Shown: positions 18,140 through 26,568 of the stretch, piece by piece
How the letters are laid out: every line of letters starts with the position of its first letter
Position numbering within the stretch: the first letter of the stretch is position 1
Assembly (NCBI GenBank): GCA_029261155.1
Contig: JAJDBW010000047.1
Coordinates: 124,001-188,000, forward strand
Length of the DNA stretch: 64,000 nt
Source: Nitrospirota bacterium
GTDB lineage: Bacteria > Nitrospirota > Nitrospiria > SBBL01 > JAADHI01
Direction of reading: 5' to 3'
Position numbers and translations under genes: made by a program
Notes under the pieces: generated by a model
The model's database searches: none
Told to the model about the DNA's origin: nothing
Seen by the model: only the letters and a program-made list of their open reading frames with translations

Positions 18140-20185
18140 ATGCAGCCCATCCGCAGCGGCGCAATTTTAATCGATGGAAATGATTCCATGGCTCGACCCT
18201 TGGCGCAATGGCGAAGAACCTGGTTTTCTCTCACGGTCATCGGCGCAAGCTTGGCCACGGTCTTCGATCTTCTGCTTCTTCAGAAAAAACACAGCCTATT
18301 TACGGATGGCTTTCTATCGGAGTATACGCTGAGTGGCGCTCCTGATGTCCTCGGTTTTATTTTTATGTCTTGGTTTTCCGATGTCGCGATCCTCGGTCCG
18401 ACAATCGGTATCTTGCTTGTTTGTCTCGAACGCTTTGGGATGCGGAGACCAGGCCTGCGCTTTATCGTGCTCTGTCTCGCTCTCAGCCCCATTGTCTTGT
18501 CCAACGTGGTGCGCTATCGACTGGCGGCCTACTTGGGCGATGCCTTCGATCTGAGTCTCATGCTTGACTTGGTGGGCGGAAGGCCTTTGGAATTGTTTGC
18601 AGTCGGTTTCAATCACATCTTGCCTCTCTTGCTCTTCGTTATGGGAGGAATCTGCATAATCGGCTGGTGGGTTTGGAGATCCAGAAAGCCGGCCTTAGGC
18701 AGTCGGATTGATGGCGGTATCAGCGGCATTCGAAAAAGAATCTTTGTCGATTTATCTCTGCTTTTTATTTCTGGATTGATTCTCGTTTCTTTTGTCCGCA
18801 TTCAGAACGAGGTTTTTGATAACGGTCTTAAGCGAAAACCGAGTGGACGACTCTTGGAATTTGTCGCAGAAACCTTGTCCGATGTCGATCGAGACGGCTA
18901 TGGTCTCCTAAGCCGACCGAGCGATCCCGCCCCTTTTAACGCACAGGTCTTTCCCTATGCACTCGATCTTCCCGGTAATGGGATCGATGAAGACGGCATC
19001 GCCGGCGATCTTCCGCGATTGGCCCTCGAGGCGAACGGATTGGCCAGGGTCGGGACGCCCTGGAAACACCGTCCGAACCTGGTTTTTTTTATGTTGGAAA
19101 GCTTTCGGATGGATTTGGTCGGTGCCGTCCATGAGGGTAAGGCCGTGACTCCGAATTTAAATGTTTTGGCGGAAAAGGGTGTTTTTTCTCGGCAGGCCTA
19201 TTCGCATAACGGCTACACGGTCCAATCCCGTTATCATGTTTTTACGGGCAACCTTATGTCACCGGGTGAAGGGACGAGCTTGATTGATGATTTTAAAGAA
19301 AACGGCTATGAAGTTGCCTATTTTTCGGGACAAGATGAAAGCTTCGGCGAGGATAAAATGCCGATCGGTGTCGAACGTGTGGATACCTTTTATGATGGGC
19401 GATCGAACCCGGAGCGGCGCTATACAACCTTTTCGACGCCGGGTTCGCTGGGTTTGCCCTTTACCGTCCTTCTGGAAAAGGTTCAGACTTTCCTGCATGA
19501 GAGAAAAGGGGATCGACCTCTTTTGTTGTATATTAATTTTTACGACAGCCATTTCCCCTATCGACACGACGAGATCGAACCCTTGATGAACGCTGTCGTG
19601 CTAAAGCAATCGGAGATCCACAGCGATCGGAAGGCCGAACTGCAAGCGATGTATTTGAATACGGCCGCCAATGTCGATCGGGCGATCGGACGGGTATTGG
19701 CGGGGTTTCGGCAGCTTGTCGGTGAAGTGCCCGCAGTGCTCGTGCTGGCCGATCACGGTGAATCGTTATTTGAAGACGGTTTTCTCGGACATGGCTATAA
19801 GATCAACGACGCCCAAACCCGCATTCCCTTAATTGTGACCGATATTCCTCTTTTAATCGAAGAGCCTTTTGGCCAGGTCTCGCTTCGTGCCGCATTGAGT
19901 AGGGCCTTAAGTCAAGCCCCCACACTTGAAAGTGGACCCCGGATCGAAAGCAATCCACAAAAAAAGGTGTTTCAATATATTGGGGCAGTCGAACGTCCCC
20001 GCCAGATTGCATTGACGGGTTTAGACGATCGAATGACTTACGATTTTCGATCTGGCCGGGTTCAATCTAGAGACACGCGGTGGCGTCGGCCGAATGAGCT
20101 TGCGCCTTCGGAATATCGTGCATTTCAACAACTGGTCTATTATTGGGAAAGCAGTCTCTTATCCCATAAGAAAGAGTCGGGATGA
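18140..20185 (+). CDS. Membrane sulfatase-like / phosphoglycerol transferase-like enzyme (alkaline phosphatase superfamily)
   Basis: The 681-residue protein has five or so N-terminal membrane helices (about 25-225) and an extracytoplasmic sulfatase-fold domain (about 310-650). It shows NLVFFMLESFRMD, GYTVQSRYHVFTG, FYDSHFPYRHDE and LADHGESLFEDGFLGHG, which supply metal ligands and a probable Thr nucleophile in the GYT position. There is no C-x-P-x-R formylglycine motif, so it is more likely a transferase or phosphodiesterase of the LtaS/EptA kind than a true sulfatase. Between the two parts lies a Ca-binding-like insert (DVDRDGYG ... LPGNGIDEDGIAGD, about 252-300). Its stop overlaps the larE start by four bases. 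Confidence 0.82.
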   Translation: MQPIRSGAILIDGNDSMARPLAQWRRTWFSLTVIGASLATVFDLLLLQKKHSLFTDGFLSEYTLSGAPDVLGFIFMSWFSDVAILGPTIGILLVCLERFGMRRPGLRFIVLCLALSPIVLSNVVRYRLAAYLGDAFDLSLMLDLVGGRPLELFAVGFNHILPLLLFVMGGICIIGWWVWRSRKPALGSRIDGGISGIRKRIFVDLSLLFISGLILVSFVRIQNEVFDNGLKRKPSGRLLEFVAETLSDVDRDGYGLLSRPSDPAPFNAQVFPYALDLPGNGIDEDGIAGDLPRLALEANGLARVGTPWKHRPNLVFFMLESFRMDLVGAVHEGKAVTPNLNVLAEKGVFSRQAYSHNGYTVQSRYHVFTGNLMSPGEGTSLIDDFKENGYEVAYFSGQDESFGEDKMPIGVERVDTFYDGRSNPERRYTTFSTPGSLGLPFTVLLEKVQTFLHERKGDRPLLLYINFYDSHFPYRHDEIEPLMNAVVLKQSEIHSDRKAELQAMYLNTAANVDRAIGRVLAGFRQLVGEVPAVLVLADHGESLFEDGFLGHGYKINDAQTRIPLIVTDIPLLIEEPFGQVSLRAALSRALSQAPTLESGPRIESNPQKKVFQYIGAVERPRQIALTGLDDRMTYDFRSGRVQSRDTRWRRPNELAPSEYRAFQQLVYYWESSLLSHKKESG

Positions 20186-21018
20186 GTCGGGATGCGCTTG
20201 AAGTGAAACGGCGAAACTTGGAAAAGGCCCTTGAGGCCATGAAGGGCTGTGTTGTGGCTTGCAGCGGCGGAGTCGATAGCATGCTTCTTTCGGCCTTCGC
20301 CCATCATGTTCTGAAAAAGAGCTGTTGGATTATCCATGCGCAAAGCCCAGCCGTTCCGGGCGAAGCGACGACACGCGTTCAAGACTATGCAAAAAAAATG
20401 ACTTGGCAATTCGAGATTGTCAAAACAGATGAATTTTCGGATGAGCGTTATTTAAGCAATCCGGTCGACCGATGTTTTTATTGCAAGGACCACCTTTATC
20501 GAAATTTGTCTGCCATTTCGCATTGGGTCTCCGATAAAACGACGGTCTCTTTCCCTGTTTTGAGTGGGACGAATTGCGACGATTTGTCGGAATATCGTCC
20601 CGGATTGTCCGCCGCAAAAAACCATGGCGTTCGGCATCCTTTTGTCGAGGCCAAGATCGACAAATCGGACATTCGTGCCTTAAGCCGCGCCTTATCCCTT
20701 CCCTTTTCGGAACTGCCCGCTTCCCCGTGCTTGGCCAGCCGTTTGTATACCGGAACCCGGGTGATACCCGAGCGACTTCTCGCCGCAGATTTTGCGGAAG
20801 AACGTTTGAGGCAAGGCCTCGGCGTCGATGTGGTGCGTTGCCGCCTCCAGGAGGATGAAATGCGGATCGAGGTTCGTGCGACGGATCGTGCACGTTATAC
20901 GGAGGAGGTGATCCAGGACTTGCGCCTTGCCTTGCATGCAGCGCATCCGATTGTGTCCAAGGTTTCACTTGACCCTGTCGACTATGCCCCCGGGCGAGCC
21001 TTTGGAGTGCCTCGCTGA
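20182..21018 (+). CDS. larE: LarE, PP-loop sulfur transferase for nickel-pincer nucleotide synthesis
   Basis: LarE adenylates pyridinium-3,5-biscarboxylic acid mononucleotide and inserts sulfur to make the pincer thiocarboxylates. The 278-residue protein has the PP-loop SGGVDS at 28-33, RCFYCK (C98 and C101), SGTNCDDLSEYRPG and ELPASPCLASR (C183). The three cysteines fit the [4Fe-4S]-type LarE known from Thermotoga better than the one-cysteine sacrificial form of Lactiplantibacillus. The ATG overlaps the stop of the preceding gene (ATGA), and larB starts on the last base of the larE stop, so translation is coupled. Confidence 0.93.
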   Translation: MSRDALEVKRRNLEKALEAMKGCVVACSGGVDSMLLSAFAHHVLKKSCWIIHAQSPAVPGEATTRVQDYAKKMTWQFEIVKTDEFSDERYLSNPVDRCFYCKDHLYRNLSAISHWVSDKTTVSFPVLSGTNCDDLSEYRPGLSAAKNHGVRHPFVEAKIDKSDIRALSRALSLPFSELPASPCLASRLYTGTRVIPERLLAADFAEERLRQGLGVDVVRCRLQEDEMRIEVRATDRARYTEEVIQDLRLALHAAHPIVSKVSLDPVDYAPGRAFGVPR

Positions 21019-21689
21019 TGTTTGTCTTCGACCGTTCACGACAATCGCGAATTGGCATGGCGGAGGCCATTCTCTGCGAAGGGAAGACCGTGGAGACGCT
21101 CAATCACATTGTGGCCGAAGTGGCACGAGATCACAGCCCTTTGTTGTTTACGCGTTTAGACCCGGCGCAGTTTCGCCTTTTGGATTCCACCATTTCGCAA
21201 TCACTTGACTACGATGCCGTCTCCAGGACCGCATTTTTAAATGGGGCATGTCCACCCCTAAAGTTTGGGCGTGTGGCCGTGGTTACGGGAGGAAGCTCCG
21301 ACCGCTTACTGGCTTTGGAGGTTTGTCGCACCCTCGATTTTTTGGGGATACAAAAATTATTGGTTGAAGATGTGGGGGTTGCCGCGATTTGGCGCGTCCA
21401 AGAGCGTATGGCGGAGATTAATCGTCATGAAGTGGTGGTTGTTGTTGCGGGCATGGAGGGGGCCCTGGCCTCGGTGGTCGGCGGCTTGAGCCCTCGACCT
21501 ATTGTGGCCCTGCCTTCCTCCGTGGGTTATGGTGTTGCAGAAGGCGGAAGGGTTGCACTTAATAGTATGTTGGCCAGCTGTGCGCCGGGCATTACGGTGG
21601 TGAATATCGACAATGGTTATGGTGCCGCCTGTGCGGCCTTTCGAATAATTCAGTCCATAAACCCTGAAATTCATGCAGAAAAAAAATAA
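21018..21689 (+). CDS. larB: LarB, pyridinium-3,5-biscarboxylic acid mononucleotide synthase
   Basis: LarB carboxylates nicotinic acid adenine dinucleotide and releases AMP, the first step of nickel-pincer cofactor synthesis. The 223-residue protein has the PurE-like C-terminal domain with VAVVTGGSSDRLLALEVC, VVVAGMEGALASVVGGL, LPSSVGYG and SCAPGITVVNIDNGYGAA, all standard for LarB. It is slightly shorter at the N-terminus than the roughly 245-residue reference. It overlaps larE by one base and larC by 17 bases. Confidence 0.93.
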   Translation: MFVFDRSRQSRIGMAEAILCEGKTVETLNHIVAEVARDHSPLLFTRLDPAQFRLLDSTISQSLDYDAVSRTAFLNGACPPLKFGRVAVVTGGSSDRLLALEVCRTLDFLGIQKLLVEDVGVAAIWRVQERMAEINRHEVVVVVAGMEGALASVVGGLSPRPIVALPSSVGYGVAEGGRVALNSMLASCAPGITVVNIDNGYGAACAAFRIIQSINPEIHAEKK

Positions 21690-22449
21690 GACATTGCTGA
21701 GTGTTCGAACGCCCTCAGGTTTGAGTGGCGACATGTTCGTGGCCGGCCTGGCCCGAATGGCCGAAATAGATGGGCCTTCACTGGAGGCTTTGGTTCGAGA
21801 TATCCGCTTGCCTCAATTGGAGGGCGCGATCACCATTCAAGCCATGAAGCTGGGCCCGCTCGCGGGTTGGCGCGCCATTGTGACGCTTCCTGAAGCGCAT
21901 ACGGATCGTTCCTATTCAGAAATTAGAAAATGCATTGCGCAAAGCGCACTGCATCCCATGGCGAAGGGGTATGCCGAAGCAGCATTTGCCTATTTGGCCG
22001 AAGCCGAGGCGGCGGTGCATGATCTAGCGGTTTCTGAAGTGGTCTTCCATGAAGTAGGGGCCTTAGACAGCATCTTGGATATCTGTCTATCGGCAGCACT
22101 TTTTGAGCGACTGCGTCCGGCCCGTTTTATTTGCAGTCCTTTGCCTCTTTGCGATGGCGTCATCGAATGCCGGCATGGTCCGCTGTCCGCCCCCGCTCCG
22201 GCGGTGCTCAAGCTCTTGAAGGGCATCCCCGTGTACGGCGTGGATTCCAGCGGCGAGACGGTTACCCCAACCGCCCTAGCGCTGCTCAAGGCCTTTGAGG
22301 TGGTGTTTGGCCTTTGGCCGGAGATGGTCCTTTCCAAGGTCGAACATGTCTTTGGCAGCCGGACCCTCGCGAATCTTCCCAACGGCGCGATATTTGCCTT
22401 GGGTTCTGACCATCGTGCTTCCAATGCAATCCGACCCAAAAAACGATAA
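21673..22449 (+). CDS. larC: LarC N-terminal part (LarC1), nickel insertion into the pincer cofactor
   Basis: LarC inserts nickel into the pincer nucleotide in a CTP-dependent reaction. This 258-residue product has the LarC1 features SGLSGDMFVAG (15-25), VVFHEVGALDSILDI and SGETVTPTALALLKAF. It ends where LarC1 ends; the C-terminal LarC2 domain, which binds CTP and manganese in the studied protein, is absent. In Lactiplantibacillus the two parts are joined by a programmed frameshift. Here the frames after the A-run at the 3' end (AAAAAACGATAA) run straight into the next gene, which is a GNAT and not LarC2. It overlaps larB by 17 bases. Confidence 0.88.
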   Translation: MQKKNKTLLSVRTPSGLSGDMFVAGLARMAEIDGPSLEALVRDIRLPQLEGAITIQAMKLGPLAGWRAIVTLPEAHTDRSYSEIRKCIAQSALHPMAKGYAEAAFAYLAEAEAAVHDLAVSEVVFHEVGALDSILDICLSAALFERLRPARFICSPLPLCDGVIECRHGPLSAPAPAVLKLLKGIPVYGVDSSGETVTPTALALLKAFEVVFGLWPEMVLSKVEHVFGSRTLANLPNGAIFALGSDHRASNAIRPKKR

Positions 22450-22459
22450 AAGGATTTGA

Positions 22460-23506
22460 GTGGGTATTATTATTTGTGAAGCTGATCTCGTAACGGACCA
22501 AGAGATCTTAATCAAAACCTTAAACGAGAATCGCGACAAAAGTACAGATGCCTGCCGTTACCGCTGGCGATATCTTGACAATCCGCAAGGTCGAGCCCGA
22601 GCTTGGTTGGCCATCGACGAGGGCAGTGCTGCGGTTGCCGGGTTTACGGTGGCCCACCCTCGAATTGTGTATATAAACGGCGAAGCATTCTGCGGTTGGA
22701 ACTGCGGTGATTTCTCGATTAATAAAAAGTACAGAACGCTGGGCGTTGCCGTGAAGCTTCGAACTGCGGCCACGGCCTGTGTGAACCAAGGGGAAATCCC
22801 CTTTTTATATGCCCACCCGAATGAGCGAATGTCCTTGATTCATCTCAAAGCCGGACACAGCGTGCTGGGCGAGATGGTGCGCTATGCGCGACCGCTCAGT
22901 CTCGATCGCTACTTGCCCCGCTATCTTCAGGATTCCGCTGTTTCATCCAGTCTAGGATGGGCGTATCATAAAGGGGTTTCGGCTTGGACGCGCTCGGCGC
23001 GATTTAGGCAGTCGTTCCAGTGCGAGCTCCACGATGGCTTTTCGGAAGATGCGCCTTATGACGCCTTGATGAACCGCGTGCGCAAGGGCGTTCCCGTTGT
23101 GGGCCTTCGAGACAAGGCCTATTTGAAATGGCGTTTTGGCGATTCACCCGGGAGCCAGATTTTCACACTGCTGCTTTTCGGTGATGGAGACTTGTTGGGC
23201 TATGCCTTTTGTTCCTGGCAAGACCGCACCATCCATGTTCACGATTTTTTTTCGCTTCTCGACGATGCCGTCTTAAACGGTCTGGTCGCGCATCTCACCG
23301 AAGTGGCCTATTCCTTGAAAGCGCAGGCGGTTTCGGTGACGATCTTGGAGTCCCACCCCGTCATTCATGCTTTAGAACGCAATGGCTTTCTTTTGCGCCA
23401 GGAACGTTCAAAGATGATGGTACACACCTCGCCCGATGCGAAGTGGCGAGCACCTTTAATGGACAAGCACAATTGGTTAATAACGGTAGGAGATCGCGAT
23501 GTCTAA
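22460..23506 (+). CDS. GNAT-fold acyltransferase (348 aa)
   Basis: The protein has an N-terminal GNAT domain (CRYRWRYLDNP, GWNCGDFSINKKYRTLGVAVKLR, FLYAHPNERMSLIHLKAGH) and a second, weaker GNAT-like half after about residue 200 ending DAVLNGLVAHLTEV. The first half keeps the R/Q-x-x-G-x-G/A-like loop as YRTLGVAVK. Its start is GTG at 22460, directly behind an in-frame TGA. It overlaps the ACP gene by eight bases. The gene sits between the cofactor genes and the ACP/LarA/ligase genes, so it could transfer the ACP-bound acyl group to a sugar; that role is inferred from context only. Confidence 0.78.
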   Translation: MGIIICEADLVTDQEILIKTLNENRDKSTDACRYRWRYLDNPQGRARAWLAIDEGSAAVAGFTVAHPRIVYINGEAFCGWNCGDFSINKKYRTLGVAVKLRTAATACVNQGEIPFLYAHPNERMSLIHLKAGHSVLGEMVRYARPLSLDRYLPRYLQDSAVSSSLGWAYHKGVSAWTRSARFRQSFQCELHDGFSEDAPYDALMNRVRKGVPVVGLRDKAYLKWRFGDSPGSQIFTLLLFGDGDLLGYAFCSWQDRTIHVHDFFSLLDDAVLNGLVAHLTEVAYSLKAQAVSVTILESHPVIHALERNGFLLRQERSKMMVHTSPDAKWRAPLMDKHNWLITVGDRDV

Positions 23507-23759
23507 TGATGCAGAAGAAATTCAGGATACCCTTAGAAAGTTTTTTATCGACCACGCCTGGCTTCACCCGGAGGAAGCACTGAAGGCCGATGATTCCCTT
23601 TTGGAAAAAGGCGTCATCGATTCGATGGCCATGATTGAGCTGACCGTTTTTATCGGCGAGGCCTTCGGTGTTGAAGTGGCAGACGAAGACCTGATGCCCG
23701 AAAATTTCGATTCGCTCAATGCTATTTCCGGCTATATTCGAAAGAAGCAGGAGAACTGA
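23499..23759 (+). CDS. Acyl carrier protein
   Basis: The 86-residue acidic protein contains the phosphopantetheine attachment motif GVIDSMAMIEL with Ser42 as the carrier residue, followed by the recognition helix and a C-terminal FDSLNAISGYIRKK. It carries acyl groups as thioesters on a 4'-phosphopantetheine arm. A good GGAGATCGCG ribosome site lies inside the end of the GNAT gene. Exosortase A loci commonly encode a dedicated ACP with an acyl ligase; here the larA homologue comes two bases later, suggesting that the hydroxyacid it handles is loaded on this carrier. Confidence 0.9.
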   Translation: MSNDAEEIQDTLRKFFIDHAWLHPEEALKADDSLLEKGVIDSMAMIELTVFIGEAFGVEVADEDLMPENFDSLNAISGYIRKKQEN

Positions 23760-23761
23760 AA

Positions 23762-24988
23762 ATGAAAAGCCTATCCCTGCCCTGGAAAGCCTGGCAAGGC
23801 GATGAAATGCTCTCCCTCACCTTTCCAGAGGCTTGGGAGGTTCAATCCTATCCTATGGATGGCGGTCCAGAGCTTTCGGATGCCAAGCTGGCGAAGGCAC
23901 TGAGCGCGCCCATGGGCACCCCTTCCATTTCGATGATGGCGAAGGGGGTCAAGGACGTGGCGATCGCCGTCGATGACACGAGCCGCCCCACGCCGATCAG
24001 CCGATTGCTGCCGATGGTTTTAAAGGAACTCGATCAGGGCGGCGTGGCCCGCGACCGAATAAAAATCATCGTGGCCCTGGGCTCGCATGCGCGTTTGTCG
24101 GAAGACGAGCTCCGTCGCAAGTTGGGAGATGGGGTAGTTACAGACTATGAGATCCTTCAGCACGATGCAATGAAAGACCTGTCTGACATCGGGCTGGCGC
24201 TTGATGGCATTCCTGTGCGAATTAATCGGGCCTTTTATCACGCCGATCTCAAGATCACAATGGGATGTATTACGCCGCACCCTTTTGCCGGCTTTAGCGG
24301 TGGGGGAAAGATGGTCTTGCCGGGCCTGTCCAGCATTGAGATTATTGAACGCACACATCGCTTTGTCGCCATGGGTTTTCGCGGCGGTTTGGGTATTGTT
24401 GAAGGGAACCGCTTTCGTGAGGATGTGGAGAAGGTCTGTACACAATGTAAGCTTGACCTCATCGTCGATTCGGTCCTGAATCAAAATAGAGAGATCGCCG
24501 GCGTTTTTGCCGGAGATTTTATTGAAGCCTTTCAAAACGGTGTTGATTTTGCCCGAGGGGTTTACCGCACGCCCCTGCCGGAGCGGGCGGATGTGGCCTT
24601 GTTGAATGCCTATCCCAAAGATTCGGACCTGGTGCAATCTGAAAATGCATTCAATTTACTGCGCTCGGCAAAGAAGCCTTTTCTGGATGAACAAGGGCAA
24701 GTGATTTTGATGTCGGCCGCGGGCAAGGGTGCGGGTGCGCATGGCCTGTTTTCTCCAGGGGGACGGCTCTACCGGAGGGCGCTTCCAAAACGGTGGTTGG
24801 GGAAAAAAAGACTGATTGTTTTTGCACCAGAGGTATCGGAAGCGGAGGGGAGAACATTGATTTGGGAGGGCTATCCCTTTTGCCGGACCTGGGACGCGGT
24901 ATTGGATGTCTTAAAGGAAAAATATCCGGATCGCTGCACGCTCGCGGTCTTTCCTTCAAGTGCGATACAGCTTGGGGCTTCGGATTGA
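23762..24988 (+). CDS. larA: LarA-family nickel-pincer 2-hydroxyacid racemase/epimerase
   Basis: LarA catalyses hydride-transfer racemisation of a 2-hydroxyacid with a covalently bound nickel-pincer nucleotide. The 408-residue protein retains all catalytic landmarks at almost the reference numbering: VDDTSRP with D72 and R75, His109 in ALGSHARLS, His173 in TPHPFAGFSGGGK, the cofactor-binding Lys183 in that segment and His199 in ERTHR. LarA homologues act on lactate, malate, phenyllactate, hydroxyglutarate and gluconate-type acids, so the substrate cannot be assigned. It lies two bases after the ACP and overlaps the AMP ligase by four, and its cofactor genes are a few kilobases upstream. Confidence 0.92.
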   Translation: MKSLSLPWKAWQGDEMLSLTFPEAWEVQSYPMDGGPELSDAKLAKALSAPMGTPSISMMAKGVKDVAIAVDDTSRPTPISRLLPMVLKELDQGGVARDRIKIIVALGSHARLSEDELRRKLGDGVVTDYEILQHDAMKDLSDIGLALDGIPVRINRAFYHADLKITMGCITPHPFAGFSGGGKMVLPGLSSIEIIERTHRFVAMGFRGGLGIVEGNRFREDVEKVCTQCKLDLIVDSVLNQNREIAGVFAGDFIEAFQNGVDFARGVYRTPLPERADVALLNAYPKDSDLVQSENAFNLLRSAKKPFLDEQGQVILMSAAGKGAGAHGLFSPGGRLYRRALPKRWLGKKRLIVFAPEVSEAEGRTLIWEGYPFCRTWDAVLDVLKEKYPDRCTLAVFPSSAIQLGASD

Positions 24989-26559
24989 ATCTGTCGGATC
25001 TCTTGAAGACGACGGCGGTGCGTTACCCGGATCGTGAAGCGGTGGTGTGGAAATCGCAACGTCTGACGTATTCGGTGCTTCACCAAGATGCATTGCGTTT
25101 GTCGTCTTTCCTTATTCAACAAGGCATCGCGCCCGGTGACCGTGTCGCACTGGTGATGGAGAATTCACCGAATTACCTCGTCGCCTATTTTGGTGTCTTA
25201 ATGGCAGGGGCCTGTATCGTCGCCCTTAATCCGAATACCACAACTCATGAACTCCAGCATCCGCTCGAGGAATGTGAAGCGACCGCGATGATCGCGCAAA
25301 AGAGCGCCCTGCCTGCGCTCACACCCTGCCTTGCCGCCATGCGCTCGCTCAAGCTGCTTGTTCTCGACAGTACGGAGGACGCAATGCCGCAGGGCGAGCC
25401 TTATCGCACCGTTTCCTTTCAAGAGGCTCTTGAGGTTCGAGAGGAACCTGAGCCTCTCGATAAAACAGATGCGGATACCCTCGCGCAGATCATCTATACC
25501 TCGGGAACAACGGGACGGCCGAAAGGGATTATGTTGACCCACGCTAACTTGTTGGCCAATACGGATTCCATCGTCCGCTACCTTAAGCTCTCGGTGGCGG
25601 ACCGGATCTTAGTCATTCTTCCCTTTTTTTATTCCTATGGGAATTCCCTCTTGCTGACACATGTCGCCGTTGGCGGGACCTTGGTGATCGCCGATCAGTT
25701 TGTCTTTTTAAACGCGCTTTTGTCGTTGATGCAACGCGAGCAAGTGACCGGGTTTTCCGGCGTGCCTTCTTCCTTTGCCATGCTCTTGCGCCAGTCGAAG
25801 TTTCCGAAGATACATTTTGACTCCCTTCGCTACCTCACCTGTGCAGGTGGGGCCCTGCCTGTTGCCCATCTCCAGGAAATTCGGGCAGCGCACCCGGATG
25901 TTGAGCTCATTATTATGTATGGTCAAACGGAGGCCTCGGCCCGCTTGTCCTATCTAGATCCCTTAGACCTGCCGCGCAAGTTGGGGTCGATCGGGAAAGG
26001 CATTCCTGGGGTTGAGCTAGGCGTCGTCGATCCGAATGGAAAAGCCGTCTCTCCCGGAGAGACGGGCGAAATCATTGCGTCAGGAACCTGCATTATGGCG
26101 GGCTATTGGAAAAACCCAGAAGAGACGCTCAAAGTTGTAAGAGAAGGCCGATTGCATACCGGAGACATGGCCACTGTGGACGAAGAGGGTTATATTTTCG
26201 TCAAGGGCCGGAAGTCGGATATTATTAAATGCGGTTCATACCGGACGCATCCCTTGGAAATCGAAGGGGCTCTCAATGCCCATGCCGATGTCCTTGAGAG
26301 TGCGGTTGTCGGCATTGAGGATGAAATGCTTGGTGAGTCGATTTCGGCCTTTGTCGTGCGACGAGAAAAGGCAAGCTTATCGGTTTCAGATCTTTTGCAA
26401 AGTGCCAGACAGTTTCTTCCGCCCTACAAATTGCCCAAGGACATTATCTTTGTTAGTAAGATTCCTAAAACGGCTTCCGGAAAGATACGACGGGCGATCC
26501 TGCGGGAACAGTTGCGGACCGTTTTGTTGAAACAAAAAAATGAACAACAGACGGTATAG
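24985..26559 (+). CDS. AMP-forming acyl-CoA/ACP ligase, exosortase A-associated type
   Basis: This is a 524-residue class I adenylate-forming enzyme. It has the AMP-binding loop IIYTSGTTGRPKGIML, the A5-like IIMYGQTEASARLSYL, LHTGDMATVDEEGYIFVKGR and the C-terminal Lys loop IPKTASGKIRR. These enzymes activate a carboxylic acid as the acyl-AMP and pass it to CoA or an ACP. The start is TTG at 24985, overlapping the larA stop as TTGA; an upstream start at 24793 would place 64 unrelated residues inside larA. A ligase plus ACP is a known feature of exosortase A loci. Here the acid is probably the LarA product. Confidence 0.9.
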   Translation: MNLSDLLKTTAVRYPDREAVVWKSQRLTYSVLHQDALRLSSFLIQQGIAPGDRVALVMENSPNYLVAYFGVLMAGACIVALNPNTTTHELQHPLEECEATAMIAQKSALPALTPCLAAMRSLKLLVLDSTEDAMPQGEPYRTVSFQEALEVREEPEPLDKTDADTLAQIIYTSGTTGRPKGIMLTHANLLANTDSIVRYLKLSVADRILVILPFFYSYGNSLLLTHVAVGGTLVIADQFVFLNALLSLMQREQVTGFSGVPSSFAMLLRQSKFPKIHFDSLRYLTCAGGALPVAHLQEIRAAHPDVELIIMYGQTEASARLSYLDPLDLPRKLGSIGKGIPGVELGVVDPNGKAVSPGETGEIIASGTCIMAGYWKNPEETLKVVREGRLHTGDMATVDEEGYIFVKGRKSDIIKCGSYRTHPLEIEGALNAHADVLESAVVGIEDEMLGESISAFVVRREKASLSVSDLLQSARQFLPPYKLPKDIIFVSKIPKTASGKIRRAILREQLRTVLLKQKNEQQTV

Positions 26560-26568
26560 AGCCCTCGC

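Noticed and set aside
22430-22470. Programmed frameshift joining larC1 to a LarC2 domain
   Set aside because: An A-run is present, but the downstream frames contain a stop and then a GNAT gene, not LarC2.
24793-24984. Upstream start of the AMP ligase inside larA
   Set aside because: The added residues match no ligase and overlap the conserved end of larA; the TTGA overlap at 24985 gives a normal-length enzyme.
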